Shown here one piece after another: positions 1 through 4,683 of a DNA stretch of 14,435 nt. The stretch's first letter is position 1. Each line of letters opens with the position of its first letter. Below the pieces are notes generated by a model. That model made no database searches. It saw only the letters and a list, made by a program, of their open reading frames with translations, and was not told where the DNA came from. The position numbers and the translations under genes were made by a program. Source of the stretch: an uncultured Vogesella sp. (lineage in GTDB: Bacteria; Pseudomonadota; Gammaproteobacteria; Burkholderiales; Chromobacteriaceae); NCBI GenBank assembly GCA_946479405.1, contig CAMLGD010000075.1:1-14435 (forward strand), read 5' to 3'.

Positions 1-44
1 ATTTTTACTTTCCACATCCGGGCTGGACAGCCTTGTGAGCCATC

Positions 45-103
45 TGTGGACAAGTTGTCCAAGTACTTGAGACAGCAACACAATCAGCCTGTTGCACAAA
101 AAA
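45..103 (+). repeat. Diverged repeat unit 1 with DnaA-box-like start
   Basis: The unit starts with TGTGGACAAG, the reverse of the DnaA-box variant TTGTCCACA, and ends in a run of six A at 98-103. Aligned without gaps to the unit at 853 it matches at 30 of 54 positions, including CAAGT at offset 16-20, TGA at 24-26 and TTGC at 48-51. The box sits inside a 15-base palindrome (47-61, centre G54). The right half overlaps the 3' end of the ATPase gene, whose stop is at 84-86. Bases 1-44 hold no gene that I can see. This is the weakest of the three copies. Confidence 0.4.
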
Positions 104-641
104 CAGGCAATTGCGGCAACAAACCGCGCAATGCCGGCCACACTGCGGCCAACCTTTGCTGCCGGCTGCCGGCCAGCACGCGGTAATCCACAGCCGCGGC
201 ATCCAGCGCGGCGCGATACAGGCCAAACAGCCAGTCGCGCTGTTCCGGGTGGCTGCGCAGCGGGTCGTACTGCCAGGGAATATCCGCCGCCGCCAGCAGC
301 GTCAGCGCGTAATCCTGCGGCCGGTTCAGCGCCAGCAGCGCCGGCTCGGCCACGCCAAAAGCCACCTCTGCCCAGATGCGGCAGGTCAGCACCGTGCTGT
401 CGCACAGCAACACCTGCCCCTGCTCGGCCAGCGCGGCTTCCGCCGTCAGCTGGCCATGGGCGATGGCAAGGATATCCGCCGGCGTCGGCACGTACGCGCG
501 CGTGGCGTAGTAGTCGCGGGCGAACTCCGGCACCACGGCGACAGCGACGCCGCAGCGCTGCAGTGCCTGCGCCAGATCGGCTGCCAGGGTGCTTTTGCCG
601 CAGGATTCCGGGCCGACGATGGCGATGCGCAGTGCTGACAT
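84..641 (-). CDS. NadR-like P-loop ATPase / nucleoside kinase domain protein
   Basis: A 185-residue cytoplasmic protein with no signal peptide. A Walker A motif GPESCGKST lies at residues 10-18, directly after the strand IAIV. It is followed by VPEFARDYY, which matches the region after the P-loop in NadR ribosylnicotinamide kinase, and by VLLCDSTVLT, a Walker B-like strand. In NadR this domain phosphorylates nicotinamide riboside to NMN. Here it stands alone, without the nucleotidyltransferase and helix-turn-helix domains, so the substrate is unproven. The start must be this ATG or very close to it, because the P-loop begins at residue 10. There is no Shine-Dalgarno sequence. A perfect TATAAT ends 8 bases before the ATG, suggesting a leaderless mRNA. 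The asparaginase gene lies upstream on the same strand, 273 bases away. The family is fairly secure; the function is not. Confidence 0.85.
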   Translation of the reverse strand: MSALRIAIVGPESCGKSTLAADLAQALQRCGVAVAVVPEFARDYYATRAYVPTPADILAIAHGQLTAEAALAEQGQVLLCDSTVLTCRIWAEVAFGVAEPALLALNRPQDYALTLLAAADIPWQYDPLRSHPEQRDWLFGLYRAALDAAAVDYRVLAGSRQQRLAAVWPALRGLLPQLPVFCATG

Positions 642-649
642 AGCCGCAC

Positions 650-655
650 ATTATA
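650..655 (-). promoter_or_regulatory. -10 element TATAAT for the NadR-like ATPase
   Basis: A perfect TATAAT on the minus strand, followed by exactly 8 bases and then the ATG at 641. No good -35 is visible at 16-18 bases (GCCGTG-like only). A DnaA-box-like 9-mer (681-689) sits about 25 bases upstream. Transcription would begin about 0-3 bases before the start codon. Confidence 0.5.
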
Positions 656-702
656 GCGCGCGCAGCCAGTACCACGGCGCTTGTCCACAATGGAATGCAA
701 AA

Positions 703-735
703 CGCCCACATCCTGTGGGAGCAAGGATGTGGGCG
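703..735 (-). terminator. Hairpin with T run, likely end of the asparaginase transcript
   Basis: A perfect 11-bp inverted repeat (703-713 with 725-735) encloses an 11-base loop. On the minus strand it is followed by TTTTGCATT, so it resembles a weak intrinsic terminator. It lies about 180 bases after the asparaginase stop and before the promoter of the ATPase. The arm core CCACATCC also occurs at 12-19. Confidence 0.5.
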
Positions 736-738
736 CGT

Positions 739-799
739 TGTGGAAAAGCGGGCTAAGTCGCTGATCTGCAAGGCAGGCAAAGCGTCTGCTTATTTTTTA
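739..799 (+). repeat. Diverged repeat unit 2 with DnaA-box-like start and T6 end
   Basis: Begins with TGTGGAAAAGCG and ends in ATTTTTTA (792-799). Gapless alignment with 853-913 gives 40 identities in 61 positions. Shared blocks are TGTGGA, AAGCG, AAGT, GCTGA and TGC, then A plus T6, all at the same offsets. A weak stem (GCAG 773-776 with CTGC 786-789) precedes the T run. No protein-coding ORF fits this stretch. Confidence 0.55.
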
Positions 800-852
800 G
801 GCGGCAACCAACAGATTATCCCGCATCGTTTTGCATAGCACTGTGAGCGGCT

Positions 853-913
853 TGTGGATAAGCGTGGCAAGTGGCTGACGCGGCAGGGCAAAACCGCATT
901 TGCCCATTTTTTA
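853..913 (+). repeat. Diverged repeat unit 3 with exact DnaA box and T6 end
   Basis: Begins with the exact DnaA box TGTGGATAA followed by GCG and ends in ATTTTTTA (906-913). It starts 114 bases after the previous unit and shares two thirds of its bases without gaps. Its right half forms the terminator-like hairpin at 886-912. The unit stops just before the stop codon of the asparaginase gene (915-917). Confidence 0.55.
886..912 (+). terminator. Intrinsic-terminator-like hairpin on the plus strand
   Basis: GGGCAAA (886-892) pairs perfectly with TTTGCCC (899-905) around a six-base loop, followed by ATTTTTT. The orientation fits a plus-strand transcript, yet no plus-strand gene lies upstream. 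On the minus strand no T run follows the stem, so it is a poor terminator for the asparaginase gene. Confidence 0.55.
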
Positions 914-914
914 A

Positions 915-1910
915 TCAATCAAGGGTAATTTCACCGCACAGATCGCGGCCAAATGCAGCGCGTATCTCTGCTGTGGACAAACCCTGCGACAGCAGCAGCA
1001 GCAGCTTGGCCTGCGCCGCCTCCGGCGTCATGTCACCGGCACTGACCGCCCCGGCCTGCGCCAGCGGCTGGCTGGCGGCATAGGCACCCACTTCCACCGC
1101 ACCGCGCGGGCATTGCGTCAGGTTCACCACCACGCAGCCGGCGGCACTGGCAGCGCGAATGCCGTCCAGCAATACCGACTCTTCCGGGGTGTTGCCGTTG
1201 CCATAGGAGAACAGCAGCGCCCCCTGCGGCGTATCGGCGGCCAACCAGCGGCCGAACGCCGCCGCCATGCCGCCCGGCAGCAGGAAGCCACTGCGGATGT
1301 CCTGTTCCTGCGGCAATACCGCGCGGAATTCGCCGCTGCCGCAACGCCACAGGCTGCGCTGCCAGTGCGCAGCGATGCCGAAGCGTGCCAGCGGCGCTGC
1401 GTTCGGGCTATCAAAGCCGGCAAAGCTGGTGGCATCCACCTTGCGCGCGCGGCAACCGCGCAGCAGCACGTTGTCGAAGGCAATCGCCACTTCGTGCAGA
1501 TCCGGCTGGCAGGCGGCTTCGATCGCCACGCCGACATTGCTCCAGCCATCGCTGCGCGGGTGCACCAGCGGCAGCTGCGAGCCAGTGACGATTACCGGTT
1601 TCTGCAGGTTCTGCAGCGCGAACGCCAGCACGCTGGCGGTATAGGCCATGGTATCGGTGCCGTGGATCACCACGAAACCGTCGTAGCGTTCATAGGCCGC
1701 AGCGATGTCCGCCACCAGCTGACGCCAGTGTGCGATGGTGATGGCGGAGGAGTCGATCAGCTGCGGGTACTCCACTACGTCCCAGCTGACGCCTTCGCGC
1801 GCCAACCGCTCCAGCTGGCGCGGCAAGTAGCCAGGTACCGGCGCCAGCCCCTGCGGGGTGTAGTCCATGCCGATGGTGCCACCGGTATACAGAATCAGCA
1901 GTTTGCTCAT
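915..1910 (-). CDS. ansA: Type I (cytoplasmic) L-asparaginase
   Basis: Hydrolyses L-asparagine to aspartate and ammonia. The 331-residue length is normal for the family. TGGTIG at residues 9-14 carries the nucleophile Thr12. DSS at 53-55 is the substrate-binding loop, and HGTDTM at 83-88 holds the second catalytic Thr and Asp. GSQLP and GCRARKVD follow, the latter with the catalytic-type Lys. There is no signal peptide, which favours the cytosolic, low-affinity type I enzyme over the periplasmic type II. The start ATG has a TTGGAG Shine-Dalgarno sequence 5 bases upstream. A promoter-like pair lies at 2024-2051, giving a leader of about 107 bases that contains a strong hairpin. Assignment to the family is firm; ansA rather than another symbol is by similarity. 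Confidence 0.93.
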   Translation of the reverse strand: MSKLLILYTGGTIGMDYTPQGLAPVPGYLPRQLERLAREGVSWDVVEYPQLIDSSAITIAHWRQLVADIAAAYERYDGFVVIHGTDTMAYTASVLAFALQNLQKPVIVTGSQLPLVHPRSDGWSNVGVAIEAACQPDLHEVAIAFDNVLLRGCRARKVDATSFAGFDSPNAAPLARFGIAAHWQRSLWRCGSGEFRAVLPQEQDIRSGFLLPGGMAAAFGRWLAADTPQGALLFSYGNGNTPEESVLLDGIRAASAAGCVVVNLTQCPRGAVEVGAYAASQPLAQAGAVSAGDMTPEAAQAKLLLLLSQGLSTAEIRAAFGRDLCGEITLD

Positions 1911-1935
1911 GCATGCTCCAAGGTAAGGCCACAGA

Positions 1936-1971
1936 CGCCACGAAACGACAGCCAGCTACCGTTTCGTGGTG
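1936..1971 (-). other. Dyad / hairpin in the asparaginase leader
   Basis: CCACGAAACG (1938-1947) and CGTTTCGTGG (1960-1969) are perfect complements around a 12-base loop. One wobble pair and one more pair extend the stem to 1936 and 1971. It lies 26 bases upstream of the asparaginase start codon, so it could be an RNA hairpin affecting translation or an operator dyad for a DNA-binding dimer. Confidence 0.5.
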
Positions 1972-2023
1972 CGGGTGGCAAAGTGGCAGGACCATTGCCC
2001 AGCCCTGCGGTGATGAAAGATGG

Positions 2024-2051
2024 CTGATAGCGCAGCCAGCGCTGCGGTCAA
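2024..2051 (-). promoter_or_regulatory. Probable sigma-70 promoter of the asparaginase gene
   Basis: On the minus strand, TTGACC (2051-2046, five of six to consensus) and TATCAG (2029-2024, four of six) are separated by 16 bases. Transcription would begin near 2017. Confidence 0.45.
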
Positions 2052-2169
2052 CCTTGCACCGCAGCCATATATGGCAGCCAAGGCGTCCGCCGTGCCGCGC
2101 ATCAATACATTGCCGGCAATATACAATATTTACCCCACCCGTCCGTAGCGCCGCCAGGCGGCGGCCACG

Positions 2170-2198
2170 TTGCACACACCAGCCGCCATGCGTATACT
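2170..2198 (+). promoter_or_regulatory. Sigma-70 promoter of tRNA-Gly
   Basis: TTGCAC (2170-2175) and TATACT (2193-2198) are spaced by exactly 17 bases. The -10 ends 15 bases before the mature tRNA. The GC-rich discriminator is typical of stable-RNA promoters. Confidence 0.75.
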
Positions 2199-2213
2199 CG
2201 CGCTTCACCTGAC

Positions 2214-2287
2214 GCGGGTGTAGCTCAATGGTAGAGCAGAAGCTTCCCAAGCTTACGACGAGGGTTCGATTCCCTTCACCCGCTCCA
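2214..2287 (+). tRNA. glyU: tRNA-Gly, anticodon CCC
   Basis: A 74-base tRNA with encoded CCA. The acceptor arm GCGGGTG pairs with CACCCGC, the D arm is GCTC/GAGC, the anticodon loop is TTCCCAA (CCC at 2246-2248), and the T arm is GAGGG/CCCTT with loop TTCGATT. It reads GGG codons. The lowest base pair of the anticodon arm is a G-A mismatch (linear positions 26 and 42). The overall sequence closely follows the E. coli tRNA-Gly(CCC). The 129 bases after it, up to the next gene, hold no clear terminator or other feature. Confidence 0.96.
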
Positions 2288-2416
2288 CCCCGCCGTTCAC
2301 GTCTATCCCGCCGCAAAAACACCGCACGCCGCCGCGCCGTTTTCCGTTGATCTTGCCGGCCACATCGTGCGCGGGCCAGACGCCATATCGACTTACACCG
2401 GGACGGGCACTGCACA

Positions 2417-4606
2417 ATGAAATGGAATTCCGGCCGCCTGTGGCTGAAAGTGTCGGTATACACCCTGCTGCTGCTGGGCAGCCTGCTGGTACTGACCCTG
2501 ACGTTGTTCTTTCTGCGCTTTGACAGCCAGAGCGTGCGCATCAACCTGCAGCGCTCGCTGGCCGATACCCACCGCACCATCACCATCAACGGCTCGGTAT
2601 CACCGATGCTGCTGCCCTCGCCGGGCCTGGCGCTGGGCGATGTCAGCGTCAGCGAACCCGGCGGGCGCGACGAATTTGCCCGCGTCGGCGAGATTCAGGC
2701 CCGGCTGGCCTGGCTGCCGCTGCTGTTCGGCGATCTGGAAATCACCCACCTGTCCCTGCGCGACAGCACCGTCAAGGTGGTGCGCAACAGCGACGGCACG
2801 CTCAACTTTGCCGACCTGCTGCGCCGCCGCAAGCCCAGCCGCTTCAAGCTGAACCTCGACACCATGGCACTGCGCGGCACCACCATCCTGCTGTCCGACC
2901 GCGTCAACGGCCGCAACAGCAAGCTGGAAGAAGGCAGCCTTGATGTCGAAGGCCTGCGCAGCGATGCCAGCCTGTCATTCGGCGGCCGCCTGTTGGCCGG
3001 CAACCAGGTCGTCAGTCTGGCCATGCAGGCACCGTTCACCCGCCAGGACGATCAGGTCAATATCGAGCACCTGTCCGCACTGGCGATCAGCAGTACCGAC
3101 AAGCTGGGTGAATTGCGGCTGAAGGCCGAGGGCAAGCTCAAGCTCAACTTTGGCACCCTGCTGGCCAGCGGGGAAAACCTCAAGCTGACGCTGGACAGCT
3201 CGCTGCCCAAGAGCCACGCCGAGGCACTGCTGCCGTCAGTCAACGCCAGCCTGTCGGAACTGAGCACCCCGGCGGCCAGCATCAGCGGGCAGATGGACTA
3301 CGCCCGCACCCAGTACCGCTTCAACGGCCAGCTGGCCGAGCTGCGCCTGACCCGCGACGGAGCATTTGCCAGCCAGCTGCAAAGCCAGCTGTCGTGGTTG
3401 GTGGGCTCGCACTCGCTCAACATGACGCTGCGGGCACCACTGAACCTGGCCGGCTACAACCTGCTGCGCCTGGAACCGCTGACGCTGACCGCCCAACTGA
3501 AAACCCCGGCGCTGCCACGCGGCCAACTGCAGGCCGCATTGAGCGGTGCGCTGGATGGCGACCTGAACGACAGCCGCCTCAACCTGCGCGTAGCCGGGCA
3601 ACTGGATGGCGCAGCGCTGTCCGCCACCGCCACCCAGTATGGTTTCCTGTCGCCACGGCAAGAGATCACCCTGTCGCTGGGCAAGCTGGACCTGAACCGC
3701 TACCTGCCGGAAAACCAGGCACAACAAGCGGTCGCGCTGTTCCAGAACGGCACGCCATTCCGGCTGGATTGGATGGATTTTCTCGATCTGGACGGCAAAC
3801 TGGCTATCGGCGAACTGGCGATGGGTCGCTTCCGCATCAAGGACATCGCGGCCGACGTGACGGCGCGGCCGGAAAGCCTGGCACTGGACAACCTCAGTGC
3901 CGCCATCTATGACGGCGCACTGAAAGGCTCGCTGCATCTGCTACGCGACAAGGAGCCGCGGCTGGAAGTGTCGCAGCAACTGCTGGGCATGCAGATTCGG
4001 CCGCTGATGCAGGATTTGTTTGACGTTGGCCGCGTGGAAGGCGCCGGCAATGGCTGGGTACAGTTGACTGCCCATGGCAACTCGCTGGCCGCGCTGCGCA
4101 ACACGCTGAACGGCAAGGTGGCGGTACGGCTGGAAAAAGGCGCCCTCAACGGCATCGACCTGGTTTCGGCGCTACGCGACCTGCCGGGCGAACTGAAAGA
4201 CTGGAACAGCAGTAGCATGCCGGCCAAGCCGGACCAGAAAACCACTTTCTCCGCCATGGCTGCCGCCTTCGAGCTGCAAAACGGCGTGGCGCGCAGCCAG
4301 GATCTGCAACTGGCATCGTCGCTGGTGAACGTCAGCGGCAGCGGCAAGGTGGACTTGGTGCAAAACATCGTCGACTACACGCTGAACGTGCGCGGCAACC
4401 CGAAAGCCTTTGCCCGCCTCGGCGGTGTCAACATTCCGCTGAAGATTACCGGCCCGCTGAACCAGCCGGTGTATGCGCTGGACTTCAACTCCATCGTCAA
4501 GGGCAAGAAAACCGAAGGCGAAAAGCAGCAGGCGCTGAAGCAGGAGCTGAAGAAACAGATCACCACCATCCTGCCGCAGGCAGCACAGCGCGAGCACGCC
4601 AAGTAA
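2417..4606 (+). CDS. asmA: AsmA family protein
   Basis: A 729-residue envelope protein. One N-terminal membrane segment (about residues 10-34) anchors it in the inner membrane, and the rest is predicted periplasmic. The region after it (ITINGSVSP, LALGDVSVSEPGG, LPLLFGDLEI) matches the AsmA N-terminal domain. The C-terminal part (GAGNGWVQLTAHG, LNGKVAVRLEKGALNGIDLV, GSGKVDLVQNIVDYTLNVRG, IPLKITGPLNQP) matches the AsmA C-terminal repeat region. Members belong to the bridge-like lipid-transfer superfamily and affect outer-membrane lipid homeostasis. A charged Lys/Glu/Gln-rich tail ends the protein. It is transcribed apart from its neighbours: the tRNA lies 129 bases upstream, and a strong palindrome separates it from the convergent antiporter gene. 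The Shine-Dalgarno sequence is weak. The length is ordinary for the family; the exact paralogue is not certain. Confidence 0.88.
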   Translation: MKWNSGRLWLKVSVYTLLLLGSLLVLTLTLFFLRFDSQSVRINLQRSLADTHRTITINGSVSPMLLPSPGLALGDVSVSEPGGRDEFARVGEIQARLAWLPLLFGDLEITHLSLRDSTVKVVRNSDGTLNFADLLRRRKPSRFKLNLDTMALRGTTILLSDRVNGRNSKLEEGSLDVEGLRSDASLSFGGRLLAGNQVVSLAMQAPFTRQDDQVNIEHLSALAISSTDKLGELRLKAEGKLKLNFGTLLASGENLKLTLDSSLPKSHAEALLPSVNASLSELSTPAASISGQMDYARTQYRFNGQLAELRLTRDGAFASQLQSQLSWLVGSHSLNMTLRAPLNLAGYNLLRLEPLTLTAQLKTPALPRGQLQAALSGALDGDLNDSRLNLRVAGQLDGAALSATATQYGFLSPRQEITLSLGKLDLNRYLPENQAQQAVALFQNGTPFRLDWMDFLDLDGKLAIGELAMGRFRIKDIAADVTARPESLALDNLSAAIYDGALKGSLHLLRDKEPRLEVSQQLLGMQIRPLMQDLFDVGRVEGAGNGWVQLTAHGNSLAALRNTLNGKVAVRLEKGALNGIDLVSALRDLPGELKDWNSSSMPAKPDQKTTFSAMAAAFELQNGVARSQDLQLASSLVNVSGSGKVDLVQNIVDYTLNVRGNPKAFARLGGVNIPLKITGPLNQPVYALDFNSIVKGKKTEGEKQQALKQELKKQITTILPQAAQREHAK

Positions 4607-4625
4607 CGCCACACCATAAACGCAG

Positions 4626-4674
4626 CATGAAACAGAACGGCCAGACTGTGACAGTCTGGCCGTTCTGTTTCATG
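4626..4674. terminator. Perfect 49-bp palindrome, bidirectional terminator
   Basis: Two arms of 23 bases (4626-4648 and 4652-4674) are exact complements around TGA. The GC-rich core (ACGGCCAGACTG) is flanked by A-rich and T-rich outer parts (AAACAGA / TCTGTTT), so either strand gives a stem followed by a T-rich stretch. It lies between the convergent asmA and antiporter genes, 19 bases after the asmA stop and 9 bases before the antiporter stop. Confidence 0.8.
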
Positions 4675-4683
4675 GTTGCGGCA

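Larger units (their letters stand above)
45..980. promoter_or_regulatory. Cluster of DnaA-box-like 9-mers
   Basis: One exact DnaA box is present: TGTGGATAA at 853-861, the reverse of TTATCCACA. Three copies of the one-mismatch form TTGTCCACA lie at 45-53 (reverse), 681-689 (forward) and 972-980 (reverse). Two further one-mismatch boxes are TAATCCACA at 184-192 and TGTGGAAAA at 739-747. Some lie inside the two flanking genes. By eye I found no comparable group in the rest of the window, only an isolated CGTGGATAA in hpf. It could be a replication origin, a DnaA-titrating or DnaA-reactivating site, or DnaA regulation of neighbouring promoters. No dnaA, dnaN or parAB is present in the window. 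Confidence 0.5.
1911..2213. other. Intergenic region between the asparaginase gene and tRNA-Gly
   Basis: No protein gene is supported here. The region carries the asparaginase promoter and leader hairpin on the minus strand and the tRNA promoter on the plus strand. Between them are two perfect 12-base palindromes, GCCATATATGGC at 2064-2075 and ATTGCCGGCAAT at 2109-2120. An AT-rich patch (2118-2131) and a GC-rich inverted repeat CGCCGCC/GGCGGCG at 2149-2163 follow. The palindromes could be operators, but I recognise no specific regulator. Confidence 0.5.

Noticed and set aside
1113..2027. Plus-strand open frame of 304 codons opposite the asparaginase
   Set aside because: Shadow of the asparaginase gene, with Arg/Gln/His-rich low-complexity translation and no recognisable domain.
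2160..2173. Possible sigma-54 promoter (GG-N10-GC with TTGCA) ahead of the tRNA
   Set aside because: Only the GG/GC spacing and TTGCA fit, the -24 element is poor, and the same bases form the -35 of a good sigma-70 promoter.
1690..2589. Minus-strand open frame of 299 codons spanning the tRNA and both flanking regions
   Set aside because: Its middle reads GEGNRTLVVSLGSFCS, the well-known spurious translation of the antisense of tRNA-Gly. The rest overlaps the asparaginase and asmA genes in other frames.
3236..3937. Long minus-strand frame inside asmA
   Set aside because: Antisense shadow; Gln/Val/Arg-rich, with no start signal or domain.
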